Source: Pacificitalea manganoxidans (GTDB lineage: Bacteria; Pseudomonadota; Alphaproteobacteria; Rhodobacterales; Rhodobacteraceae). From it: 64,000 bases of DNA. The position numbers were made by a program, and so were the translations under genes. Within the stretch, counting starts at the first letter, position 1; each line of letters begins with the position of its first letter. Shown here piece after piece: positions 16,724 through 25,299 of this stretch. The DNA lies in contig NZ_CP021404.1 of NCBI RefSeq assembly GCF_002504165.1, forward strand, positions 2,108,001-2,172,000, written 5' to 3'. Under the pieces are notes generated by a model that was not told the origin of the DNA, did not search any database, and saw only the letters and a program-made list of their open reading frames with translations.

Positions 16724-17588
16724 GGGATAGCTCCTCCTCATGAATGTCGCTCAGCATGCGCCGTTCGCCCGCCAGCGCAAGACAGGCATCGACGATAAGC
16801 CCGGCGCCGCGCATGGCGCGCGCCTGCTCCAGCCCGGCAGCCAGCGCGCAGGCGATGTCCTGCGCCGCCAAGGGCCCGACGGCGGTGGTGACGGCTCGCG
16901 CGCCCAGATCACTGTCGGGCGACAGCAGATGCGCGGGCACACGGGTGATCGCGGGATGACCGGGCAGATCGACGGCATTGGCGATCAGGGTTGCGGCGGC
17001 ATCCGCATGGGCCGCGTCCCGTGCCAGCACCGTCACCGCATCGGCGATGCCCAGGGAATGCGACCGCCCCTGCCAGCCGGATGTGGCAACGCCACCGATG
17101 CCGCTGCCATGGGCGATGCGCGCCATACCGCCGGCGCGGGGCTGTGCGGGATCTTCGCAAATCGCCACGTCAAAGCCCTGCCCCCGGTCCAGCCATAGCG
17201 CGATATCGCCGCCATTGTTCACATGGGCTCGCGTCAGCCCGTGATCGGGGCTGAGCGCGGCGGCCAGCAGGTGATCGGCGACCGCCCCCGCCACGGCGGC
17301 CATCGGCGTCACGAACAGGAACCGGGCCGTCGCGCGCACCATCGCCTGCGCAATCGGTCCCATGGGCATTGGGCCTGTGGCCGTCCGCAGGCGCGGCAAT
17401 TCCTGCGCCAGCGGGGTCAGCACATCGCGAAATGCCGTGGCGACCCGGCGCTGAGCGGCCCGCACCGCCGCCTCCGGCCCATCGGCCACGAAGATCGCGT
17501 CAATCGGACCGTGCAGCAGCCGCAAGCGCCGCCCATCGCGGGAGCGCAGCGCGCGCGGCGCCTCCACGAAGGCGGCAGGGCCGTTCAT
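16716..17588 (-). CDS. UPF0280 family protein (ApbE-like flavin transferase fold)
   Basis: The 290-residue product resembles the ApbE superfamily, with HVNNGGDIALWLD, GIGGVATSGW and a RSHSLGIADAVTVLA block at the places where FMN transferases have NAGGDI, SGDY and HIIDP. ApbE proteins attach FMN to threonines of redox enzymes; UPF0280 members have no proven activity. Its start overlaps the stop of the 6-hydroxynicotinate-reductase homologue (ATGA). It may therefore help to flavinylate or mature that enzyme; this is inference. Confidence 0.78.
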   Translation of the reverse strand: MNGPAAFVEAPRALRSRDGRRLRLLHGPIDAIFVADGPEAAVRAAQRRVATAFRDVLTPLAQELPRLRTATGPMPMGPIAQAMVRATARFLFVTPMAAVAGAVADHLLAAALSPDHGLTRAHVNNGGDIALWLDRGQGFDVAICEDPAQPRAGGMARIAHGSGIGGVATSGWQGRSHSLGIADAVTVLARDAAHADAAATLIANAVDLPGHPAITRVPAHLLSPDSDLGARAVTTAVGPLAAQDIACALAAGLEQARAMRGAGLIVDACLALAGERRMLSDIHEEELSLA

Positions 17589-19171
17589 TCGGCGACCTTG
17601 GGCGTGCGCGGGGTGCCGCCCTCGACCGGCCAAGGCGCGCGCTGCTGCCGGGCCACCGTGCGACGCCCCGACAGCACATGGTCGGACTGACGCCCCGGCA
17701 TGCCCTTCAGCGCCTCCGCCAGCGGAACGACATAATCCATATGCCCGCCAAGCGCGGCGTAATCGGCTGCGGACATGGTGAATTCGATGGGCGCGACCAA
17801 TGCAGGCGTCGGCACATAGCCAAAGGCGTTTTTCGGCATCTGCGTCACATCGGCCATGAAGGTGATGCCACCGCCGGGCCACATCAGCACCGGCGCGCCG
17901 CCCACTGTCACGCGGGTCAGGGCCGATTGCACCGACCGGGTCAACCGCACCGGATTTTCGGTCACGCCGGAGCGCAGCGAGCCGCCTGCCCCCGCCATGA
18001 ACAGCACCGAGGTCAGCGCCGGTTCGCAATTCTCCTCGATCCGCGCAACGGAGGGGCGCAGCCGGTCGGGCATATCCTGCTGCACCGGGATCAGGTCGTC
18101 GTTCAGCTCGTAATAGGCGGCGTTCTCGCCCGTGGTCGACACCATCAGCAGCGTCATGCCCGGACGCGCCTGTTTCGGGTTCCAGTCGCCAAGGATGGTC
18201 AGCGGATCGGTCAGATCGGTGCCGCCCCAGCCGGTGCCGGGCTCGGCCACCTGAAAATAGCGTCCGGGCGTGGAGCGGCGGCCAAGGATCTTGATGCCGG
18301 TCGGCTCCCATCCGATGACCTTGCCCGCCTGATGCTCGGACATGACGCCAGTGATGTGGTCATCGACCACCACCACCTCGTCCACCAGCCCCTGCCACTG
18401 CGCGGCGAACATCCCCACGGTGGCGGAGCCGCAACCGACCCGCATGCGTTCTTCGCGCTGGCCGTTGACGATGGGCGCCTGCCCCGCCGCGATGGTCAGA
18501 TCCGCGCCGCCGTCGATGGTGACGTCGATCGCCGCGCCATTGCACAGCGCCAGCAGCGACGCACAGGTGATGCGGCCTTCTTTCTTCGAGCCGCCGGTGA
18601 GGTGATGCACCCCGCCGAGCGACAGCATCTGACTGCCATATTCGGACGTGGTGACATGGCCGATGGGTTCGCCATCCACCCGCACCGGGGCGCATTCGGG
18701 GCCCAGATGCCGGTCGGTGTCGATTTTCACCTTGGCGCCGCAATAGCTGAAAATGCCCTCAGTCACGATGGTGACCATATCGGCCCCGCGATATTCCGAT
18801 GCGACGATGAAGGGCGCGGGCTTATAATCGGGATAGGTCGTGCCAGCCCCGACAGCGGTGACGAAATGTTCCTCTCCGGTGATCAGGTCGCCATCCCATT
18901 CGCGGTCCAGAAACGGCACCAGATCCCCCTCGCCGCCCGCGCTTTCGCGATTTTCGATGATGGTGAGCGGGTCGAGCCGCACCAATTGCCCATCCTCGTT
19001 GGCATAGCGGTCGCACGCGCCGGAGCGGCCCTCGGCGATGTAGCACATCACCGGGCAGGCATCGCAGCGGATCTTCTCGGCGCGCGCACGGGCGGGCGCG
19101 GCGGCGGGCGCGGGCGCGGGCGCGGTGTCTGGCTGCGGCTGGGCGGTCGAAGGCGGGATGGTGTCGGTCAC
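17585..19171 (-). CDS. 6-hydroxynicotinate reductase homologue (iron-sulfur protein)
   Basis: The 528-residue product resembles 6-hydroxynicotinate reductase, which reductively dearomatises 6-hydroxynicotinate to a tetrahydro-6-oxo acid in anaerobic nicotinate degradation. After a Pro/Ala-rich stretch (residues 1-30) comes a cysteine motif C36-x2-C39-x3-C43-x9-C53 for an iron-sulfur cluster. More cysteines and glycine-rich blocks follow (SYCGAKVKID, MRVGCGSATVGMF). The start is GTG at 19171 with GGAG eight bases upstream. It heads the minus-strand operon, divergent from the molybdenum hydroxylase genes. The true substrate may not be 6-hydroxynicotinate. Confidence 0.8.
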   Translation of the reverse strand: MTDTIPPSTAQPQPDTAPAPAPAAAPARARAEKIRCDACPVMCYIAEGRSGACDRYANEDGQLVRLDPLTIIENRESAGGEGDLVPFLDREWDGDLITGEEHFVTAVGAGTTYPDYKPAPFIVASEYRGADMVTIVTEGIFSYCGAKVKIDTDRHLGPECAPVRVDGEPIGHVTTSEYGSQMLSLGGVHHLTGGSKKEGRITCASLLALCNGAAIDVTIDGGADLTIAAGQAPIVNGQREERMRVGCGSATVGMFAAQWQGLVDEVVVVDDHITGVMSEHQAGKVIGWEPTGIKILGRRSTPGRYFQVAEPGTGWGGTDLTDPLTILGDWNPKQARPGMTLLMVSTTGENAAYYELNDDLIPVQQDMPDRLRPSVARIEENCEPALTSVLFMAGAGGSLRSGVTENPVRLTRSVQSALTRVTVGGAPVLMWPGGGITFMADVTQMPKNAFGYVPTPALVAPIEFTMSAADYAALGGHMDYVVPLAEALKGMPGRQSDHVLSGRRTVARQQRAPWPVEGGTPRTPKVAE

Positions 19172-19242
19172 GTCGCATGCTCCGTTGGGTGCGGATGACG
19201 GACGGGCGCACGGGATGCGCTGGCTGTCTCCGCCCTTGCGGG

Positions 19243-19260
19243 TTTGTTTGTATACGAACG
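19243..19260. promoter_or_regulatory. Operator-like site 1 upstream of the hnr-like operon
   Basis: TTTGTTTGTATACGAACG contains the near-palindrome TTTGTATACGAA, of the TTGTATACAA type bound by many GntR/FCD regulators. It matches two other sites in the same spacer (19439 and 19541) read in the opposite direction. It lies about 75 bp before the GTG start of the reductase gene. A TTGACA hexamer occurs on the minus strand at 19278-19283. Confidence 0.5.
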
Positions 19261-19438
19261 CATATGAGTCGGCGTTCTGTCAATCGTTTCGATGATCGCC
19301 GCAGGTCGCGAGGCGCTGAACGAAAAATACGACCAAATTTTAGGCATCACCGCCCCCGCCCCACGCCCAGCGAGGCGATGCTATCGCCGCCAGCCCGCCG
19401 ATACTGCCCGCGAAATAGGCAGATCGGCTGACCGTTAT

Positions 19439-19456
19439 CGTATGCATACAAACAAA
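19439..19456. promoter_or_regulatory. Operator-like site 2
   Basis: CGTATGCATACAAACAAA contains the perfect ten-base palindrome GTATGCATAC. Its reverse complement matches site 1 at 15 of 18 positions. It lies 45 bp upstream of the -35 box of the plus-strand operon. Confidence 0.5.
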
Positions 19457-19500
19457 ATGACGTGAAAGCGCCTTTTCCTGCCGCCGCGTCGCAAAGCGCA

Positions 19501-19530
19501 TTGACAGAATTTCAGGCGACTCCCTAGGCT
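19501..19530 (+). promoter_or_regulatory. Sigma-70-like promoter of the molybdenum hydroxylase operon
   Basis: TTGACA (19501-19506), an 18-bp spacer and TAGGCT (19525-19530) make a good housekeeping promoter directed at the gene starting at 19633. Operator-like site 3 begins 10 bp after the -10 box, over the expected transcription start. This suggests repression. Confidence 0.6.
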
Positions 19531-19540
19531 AAGCACAAGA

Positions 19541-19558
19541 CGTATGCACACAAATGAA
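19541..19558. promoter_or_regulatory. Operator-like site 3 over the expected +1
   Basis: CGTATGCACACAAATGAA is a degenerate version of site 2 (GTATGCACAC against GTATGCATAC) in the same orientation. It sits where a bound repressor would block transcription from the TTGACA/TAGGCT promoter. No GntR gene occurs in the window. Confidence 0.45.
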
Positions 19559-19632
19559 GTGCGCCAAACAACAAGCGTCGCCCGCCAACAGCTGCTATCC
19601 TTCGCGGATGGCCCGCCGACAGGAGGTTCGCC

Positions 19633-20469
19633 ATGACCCTGCATCGCCCGCAGACGCTCGACGCCGCGCTGGAGCTTGCGGCGCGCGGCCTGCCCATATT
19701 GGCCGGGGGGACGGATCTCTATCCTGCCCTGCGCGACGGCCCTGCCCCCGATGCCATGCTGGACCTGACCGCCGTGGCCGGGTTGCGCGGCATTGCGCTG
19801 GACGCAGGTCACTGGCGGATCGGGGCGGCGACGACATGGACCGACATCATCCGCGCTGGTCTGCCGCCGCAATTCGCCGGGCTGGTGGCCGCCGCGCGGG
19901 AAGTAGGCTCGGTGCAGATCCAGAACACCGCGACCGTCGCCGGAAACCTGTGCAATGCCTCCCCCGCCGCCGATGGGGTGCCGCCGCTGCTGACGCTGGA
20001 TGCGGAAGTGGAATTGGCGGGGCGTGACGGGCTGCGGCGGCTGCCTCTCGCGAGGTTCATCACCGGCGTGCGGCGCACCGCGCGCGATCCCGGCGAAATC
20101 GTCACCGCCATCCACATCCCCGACCGTCCCACCGCGCGCGCAGGCTTCGTCAAGCTGGGCGCGCGCAGGTATCTGGTGATCTCCATCGCGATGACCGCCG
20201 TGCTGATCGAGACGGAGGGGGAGGTCATCACCCGCGCGGCGGTGGCCGTGGGCGCCTGTTCGCCCGTGGCGCAGCGGCTTGCGACGCTGGAGACGGCGCT
20301 GACGGGCGCACGAATGGCCGATATGCCTGAGATCTGCGCCGACACGCCATTGCCGGAACTGACACCCATCGACGACATCCGCGCCAGCGCCGCCTACCGC
20401 ATCACCGCGCCGCGCACCCTGATCGCGCGCGCGCTGACGCAGGCCCTTTCCACCCCGGACGCGGAGTAG
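19633..20469 (+). CDS. Molybdenum hydroxylase (xanthine dehydrogenase family) FAD subunit
   Basis: The 278-residue product is the FAD-binding subunit of a xanthine-dehydrogenase-family hydroxylase. It passes electrons from the iron-sulfur clusters to NAD or another acceptor. The FAD motifs LAGGTDLYPALR (about residue 23) and TVAGNLCNASPAAD (about residue 100) are present, followed by a CO-dehydrogenase-flavoprotein-like C-terminal domain. AGGAGG lies seven bases upstream of ATG. The gene is first in the plus-strand operon and is separated from the next by 4 bp. Confidence 0.9.
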   Translation: MTLHRPQTLDAALELAARGLPILAGGTDLYPALRDGPAPDAMLDLTAVAGLRGIALDAGHWRIGAATTWTDIIRAGLPPQFAGLVAAAREVGSVQIQNTATVAGNLCNASPAADGVPPLLTLDAEVELAGRDGLRRLPLARFITGVRRTARDPGEIVTAIHIPDRPTARAGFVKLGARRYLVISIAMTAVLIETEGEVITRAAVAVGACSPVAQRLATLETALTGARMADMPEICADTPLPELTPIDDIRASAAYRITAPRTLIARALTQALSTPDAE

Positions 20470-20473
20470 CCCC

Positions 20474-23203
20474 ATGTCGCTCGACCTTGCCCATCCGCAG
20501 ATCACCCTGACGCTGAACGGCGAAACGCTCGCCCTGCCCGCCCGCGCCACCGACCGGCTGTCGGAGGTGCTGCGCGATCGCGCCGGGGCAAAGGACGTCA
20601 AGATCGGTTGCAATGCGGGCGATTGCGGGGCCTGCACCGTGCTGCTGGACGGCGCGCCGGTCTGTGCCTGCATCACCGCCGCCGGGCAAGCCGAAGGCCG
20701 CCGGGTCGAGACGCTGAGCGGGCTGGTGGCGCAAGATCCGCTGGCGCAGGGGCTGGCACGGGCGTTCCAAGCACGGCAAGCGGCGCAATGCGGTATCTGC
20801 ACGCCCGGCATGATGGTATCCGCCGTGGCGCTGCTGCGCCAAGGCCCGCCACAGGGTGAAACGGAGGTCGCCGATGCCTTGGGCGGCGTGCTGTGTCGCT
20901 GCACCGGCTATCGCAAGATCATTGACGCGGTTCTGGATGCAGGCGCGGATCTGCCCAACCCCGCCGCGGGCGGTGTTGGCACCGCGATGCCCCGGCTCGA
21001 TGGCTGGGCTAAGGTCTCGGGCACCGAACGCTTCGCCGATGATGTCGCCCCGTCGGATGCGCTCTATGCCCGCGTGATCCGCTCGCCCCACCACCGCGCG
21101 CGGTTCCGCTTCGGCGATCTGGAAGCGTTTCGCGCCGATAACGGGCTGGCGCTGGTGCTGACGGCCGCTGACATTCCCGGCGAAAACAGCTTTGGCGTCA
21201 TTCCGGGCTTCATCGACCAGCCGGTCATGGCCGAGGGCGAAGCGCGGTTCCGGGGCGAACCGGTCGCCTGCGTCGTGGGCGATCCCGCCGCGCTGGAGGC
21301 AATGGCCGACTTCCCCGTGACATGGGAGGAACTGACCCCGGTGCTGGAAAGCGCTCAGGCGCGCGGCGGCGATCTGCTGCATGCAGGCCGGGCCGAGAAC
21401 ATCATGACCCGCGGCTGGGTCAATCGGGGCGATACCGACGCCGCGCTGGCACAGGCCGCGCATGTGGTGGAGGGCAATTTTTCGACCGGTTTCATCGAAC
21501 ATGGCTATATCGAGCCAGAGGCCAGCGTGGCCCGGCGCGTGGGCGACCGGATCGAGGTGCAGTGCTGCACGCAGGCCCCCTTCATGAACCGCGAAGCGCT
21601 GGCCCGGATCATGGCCCTGCCCGAAGACGCGGTGCGGATCATCCCCACGGCGGTCGGCGGCGGATTCGGATCGAAGCTTGACCTGACGACCCAGCCTTTT
21701 ACCGCGCTGGCCGCGTGGCGGTTGGGGGTGCCTGTGCGGCTGGCCCTGACGCGGGTGGAATCGATCAGCTCCTCGACCAAGCGGCATCCTTCGGCGATCC
21801 ATATGCGCATCGGGGCGGATGCCGAGGGCCGGATTGTCGCCGCCGATTTCAAGGGCGATTTCAACACCGGCGCCTATTCCAGCTGGGGCCCGACTGTGGC
21901 GAACCGGGTGCCGATCCATGCCTCCGGCCCCTATCGCACCCCCAATTACCGGGCAGAAAGTTTCGGCCTGCATACCAATTGCGCGCCAGCGGGGGCGTTT
22001 CGCGGCTTCGGCGTGCCGCAATCGGCGGTGGCGCAGGAGCAGCTTTATGATGAGATGGCGCTTGCGCTTGGCATCGACCGGCTGCGCTTCCGCCGGATGA
22101 ACTGCCTGCAAAACGGCGATCCCACCGGAACGGGGCAAGTGTTCGAGCGCGGCATGGGGATCGATGCCTGTTTTGACGCGCTGATCCCAGCATGGGAGCG
22201 CGCGCAGGCCGAGGTCGCCGCCTATAACGCGCGCGCAGCGGCAGACGGCCTGCGCATCCGGCGCGGCATCGGCGTGGCGGGCGGCTGGTATGGCTGCGGC
22301 AACACCTCGATCTCGAACCCTTCGACCATCCGCGCGGGCGTGACGCCGCAGGGCGAGATCCGGCTGCATCAGGGCGCGGTCGATATCGGACAGGGCGCCA
22401 ATACCGTTATCACCCAGATCTTCGCCACCGCGCTGGGGGTCAGCCCCGATGCGATCACGATCATCGGCCCCGATACCGATGTGACGCCTGACGCGGGCAA
22501 GACCTCGGCCAGCCGCCAGACCTTCATCACCGGCAATGCCGCGCGGCTCTGTGGCGAGGCGCTGCGCGCGCAGATCCTGCGGCTGGGCAATGTTTCTGAC
22601 GCCGCGATGATCGGCACCGGGCCCGAAGGACTGACACTCAGCGATGGCGGTGAGCCGCGCCGCGTCACCCTGCCCGACCCGGTGGGCGATTACGCGCTGG
22701 AAGCGGTGGAAAGCTACGATCCGCCGACCACCCCGCTGGATGACAACGGCCAAGGCGACCCCTATGCGGTGTTCGGCACCACCGCGCAGATGTGCGAATT
22801 GGAGGTCGATCTGGATCTCGGCACCGTCAAGCTGCTGAAGATCACCGCCGCCCATGATCTGGGCCGGGCCATCAACCCGCTGCTGGTCGAAGGTCAGGTG
22901 GAGGGCGGCGTGGCCCAAGGCATCGGGCTGGCGCTGATGGAGGAATTCCTGCCCGGCCGCACCGAAAACCTGCATGACTACCTGATCCCGACCATCGGCG
23001 ACGTGCCCCCCATCGAGACGCTGATCATCGAAAGCGGCGACATGCACGGCCCCTATGGCGCCAAGGGTCTGGGCGAGCATTGCCTGATCCCGACCGCGCC
23101 CGCTGTGCTTAACGCGATCGCGGATGCGACCGGCATCCGCATCCGCCACCTGCCCGCCACGCCGGACCGCATCCGCGCCGCCATCGCCGAAAGCAACGCA
23201 TGA
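20474..23203 (+). CDS. Molybdenum hydroxylase, fused 2Fe-2S and molybdopterin subunit
   Basis: The 909-residue product fuses the small iron-sulfur subunit to the large catalytic subunit. Residues about 10-160 carry the plant-type 2Fe-2S motif (CNAGDCGACTVLLDGAPVC) and the second cluster (QCGICTPGM, CRCTGYRK). Residues about 165-909 form the molybdopterin-cytosine-dinucleotide domains, with GGGFGSK, GAFRGFG and the C-terminal GAKGLGEHC block holding the active-site glutamate. It should hydroxylate an N-heteroaromatic ring carbon next to nitrogen, as nicotinate dehydrogenases do. The next gene overlaps by 4 bp (ATGA). Confidence 0.9.
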   Translation: MSLDLAHPQITLTLNGETLALPARATDRLSEVLRDRAGAKDVKIGCNAGDCGACTVLLDGAPVCACITAAGQAEGRRVETLSGLVAQDPLAQGLARAFQARQAAQCGICTPGMMVSAVALLRQGPPQGETEVADALGGVLCRCTGYRKIIDAVLDAGADLPNPAAGGVGTAMPRLDGWAKVSGTERFADDVAPSDALYARVIRSPHHRARFRFGDLEAFRADNGLALVLTAADIPGENSFGVIPGFIDQPVMAEGEARFRGEPVACVVGDPAALEAMADFPVTWEELTPVLESAQARGGDLLHAGRAENIMTRGWVNRGDTDAALAQAAHVVEGNFSTGFIEHGYIEPEASVARRVGDRIEVQCCTQAPFMNREALARIMALPEDAVRIIPTAVGGGFGSKLDLTTQPFTALAAWRLGVPVRLALTRVESISSSTKRHPSAIHMRIGADAEGRIVAADFKGDFNTGAYSSWGPTVANRVPIHASGPYRTPNYRAESFGLHTNCAPAGAFRGFGVPQSAVAQEQLYDEMALALGIDRLRFRRMNCLQNGDPTGTGQVFERGMGIDACFDALIPAWERAQAEVAAYNARAAADGLRIRRGIGVAGGWYGCGNTSISNPSTIRAGVTPQGEIRLHQGAVDIGQGANTVITQIFATALGVSPDAITIIGPDTDVTPDAGKTSASRQTFITGNAARLCGEALRAQILRLGNVSDAAMIGTGPEGLTLSDGGEPRRVTLPDPVGDYALEAVESYDPPTTPLDDNGQGDPYAVFGTTAQMCELEVDLDLGTVKLLKITAAHDLGRAINPLLVEGQVEGGVAQGIGLALMEEFLPGRTENLHDYLIPTIGDVPPIETLIIESGDMHGPYGAKGLGEHCLIPTAPAVLNAIADATGIRIRHLPATPDRIRAAIAESNA

Positions 23204-25299
23204 ATATCGAGACGCAAGTGACTGTAGATAAATCCGAAACCAAGTCCGCTGGCGCTGGCATCGTGGCCGGGGTCGATGTCGGCGGCACCTTTACTGATCT
23301 GGTGTTCTATGACGCGCCGAAGGGCGAAGTGCGGCTGGCCAAGGTGCCGACGACGCTCGACAATCAGGCAATTGGCGTGGTGGCGACGCTGGATGCGGCG
23401 GATGTCGATATCGCCGCGCTCGACCTGATCGTGCATGGCACCACGACAACGACCAACGCCGTACTGGAACGCACCCTGTGCAAGACCGGGCTGATCACCA
23501 CCATGGGCTTCCGCGACGTGCTGGAACTGGGCCGCCGCACCCGCCCGCAAGCCTATGGGATGAAGGGTGATTTCAAACCTTTAATCCCCCGCGATCTGCG
23601 CCGCGAGGTGCCGCAGCGGATGGATTACACCGGCGCCGTGCTGACCGACCTGGACGAAGACGCTCTGCGCGATGAATTGCGCGCACTGGTGGCGGAGGGT
23701 TGCGAAGCATTGGTGATCCATTTCCTCCACGCCTATGCCAACCCGGCGCATGAGTTGCGCGCAGGCGAAATCGCCGCCGAGATCTGGCCCAACGGCAATA
23801 TCACCATGGGCCACGCGCTGCTGTCGGAAAGCCGCGAGTTCGAGCGCGGGGTGACGGCGGCGGTCAATGCCTCGGTCCAGCCGCTGCTGCGGCGCTATGT
23901 CGAGCGGCTGGCCGATACGCTGGCGGCACGCGGCTACCGCCATGACGTGCTGGTGATGAACGGCAATGGCGGCATGGTTTCCGCCCGGATCGTCGCGCGC
24001 GAGGCCGCTAAGACGGTGATGAGCGGCCCGGCGTCTGGCGTGATGGCCGCGGCCTATACCGGGCGGCGTGCGGGCATTCCCGATCTGCTGACCTATGACA
24101 TGGGCGGCACCTCCACCGATGTGGCGATGATCCGCGGCGCGGAGCCTGCGGTGAGCCACGAGATCGAGGTCGAATATGCGATGCCGATCCATGTGCCGAT
24201 GGTCGATGTGCGCACCGTGGGTGCAGGCGGCGGCTCCATCGCGCGGGTGACGGCGGCGGGGTTGTTGCAGGTCGGTCCTGAAAGCGCAGGCTCCACCCCC
24301 GGCCCCATTTGCTACGGGCGCGGCGGCACGGAGCCCACGATCTCAGACGCCAATCTGCTGTTGGGGCGGATGAACCCCGACAAACTCAACGCGCAGTCCT
24401 CGCCTGTGTCGCTGGACACGATCCGCGCGGCCTTTGCAGATAAACTGGGCACGCCACTGGGGCTGGACCCGGTGCAGGCAGCGGCGGCGGTGCTGCGGCT
24501 GGGCACGGCGCGGATGGCCGATGCGGTGCGCATGGTGTCCATTTCGCTGGGCGAAGACCCGCGCGATTTCGCGCTGTTTGCATTTGGCGGTGCGGGGCCG
24601 CTCCACGCCACGGCAATCGCGCGGGAACTGGGCGTGCCGCGCGTGCTGGTCCCGGCGCGGCCCGGCATCACCAATGCGCTGGGATGCGTGGTGGCCGATT
24701 TGCGCCATGACTTCGTGCAGACGGTGAACCGCCCGCTCGATCAGGCCGATATGGAGGAGGTGCACGCGATCTTTGCCCGCCAGATCGCCGAGGGCACCGC
24801 CGCGATCCGCGCCGAAGCGGTGGAGGTCGAAGAAATCCGCGTCATCTGCAACGTCGAGATGCAGTTCATCGGCCAGACCCACCTGCTGCGCGTCGAATTG
24901 CCCGGCCCCACGCCCAGCCGAGACGCGCTGCAACAGGCGTTCGAGGCAGCGTATTTCAAGCGGTTTCAGGTCAACCTGCCCGAAATCCGGCCCGCACTGG
25001 TGAACGTCAACACCTCTGTCATCGGGCGCCGGGCGGAGATCGATCTGGCCAAGCTGATCGACGCCGAAGGCCGCAAACCCACGCTGACGGAGGCCCAGAC
25101 CGGCACACGGCAGGTGCATTTCGACGGCTGGGTCGAAACGCCGATCTACTGGCGCGATCACCTGCCGCTCGACGCGCAGCTCACCGGTCCCGCGATCATC
25201 GAGCAGATGGACACCACCATCGTGCTGGAGCCGGGCGACCGCGCCGATCAGGACCGGGACGGCAATATCATCATCACGCTGGGGAGCACCGCCGCATGA
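23200..25299 (+). CDS. Hydantoinase/oxoprolinase subunit A (HyuA family)
   Basis: The 699-residue product has the ASKHA-type ATP-binding start GVDVGGTFTD (residues about 24-33), HGTTTTTNAVLER and DMGGTSTDVAM. Together with subunit B it is expected to hydrolyse a lactam or imide bond using ATP, as 5-oxoprolinase and N-methylhydantoinase do. It overlaps both neighbours by ATGA, so the stoichiometry of the complex is likely coupled. In this locus it is the best candidate for ring opening, because no enamidase or ring-opening amidohydrolase gene is present. Confidence 0.9.
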   Translation: MNIETQVTVDKSETKSAGAGIVAGVDVGGTFTDLVFYDAPKGEVRLAKVPTTLDNQAIGVVATLDAADVDIAALDLIVHGTTTTTNAVLERTLCKTGLITTMGFRDVLELGRRTRPQAYGMKGDFKPLIPRDLRREVPQRMDYTGAVLTDLDEDALRDELRALVAEGCEALVIHFLHAYANPAHELRAGEIAAEIWPNGNITMGHALLSESREFERGVTAAVNASVQPLLRRYVERLADTLAARGYRHDVLVMNGNGGMVSARIVAREAAKTVMSGPASGVMAAAYTGRRAGIPDLLTYDMGGTSTDVAMIRGAEPAVSHEIEVEYAMPIHVPMVDVRTVGAGGGSIARVTAAGLLQVGPESAGSTPGPICYGRGGTEPTISDANLLLGRMNPDKLNAQSSPVSLDTIRAAFADKLGTPLGLDPVQAAAAVLRLGTARMADAVRMVSISLGEDPRDFALFAFGGAGPLHATAIARELGVPRVLVPARPGITNALGCVVADLRHDFVQTVNRPLDQADMEEVHAIFARQIAEGTAAIRAEAVEVEEIRVICNVEMQFIGQTHLLRVELPGPTPSRDALQQAFEAAYFKRFQVNLPEIRPALVNVNTSVIGRRAEIDLAKLIDAEGRKPTLTEAQTGTRQVHFDGWVETPIYWRDHLPLDAQLTGPAIIEQMDTTIVLEPGDRADQDRDGNIIITLGSTAA

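Noticed and set aside
20402-23149. Minus-strand open frame of 915 codons opposite the molybdenum hydroxylase
   Set aside because: The plus strand has full catalytic motifs. The reverse frame has none and overlaps the gene entirely.
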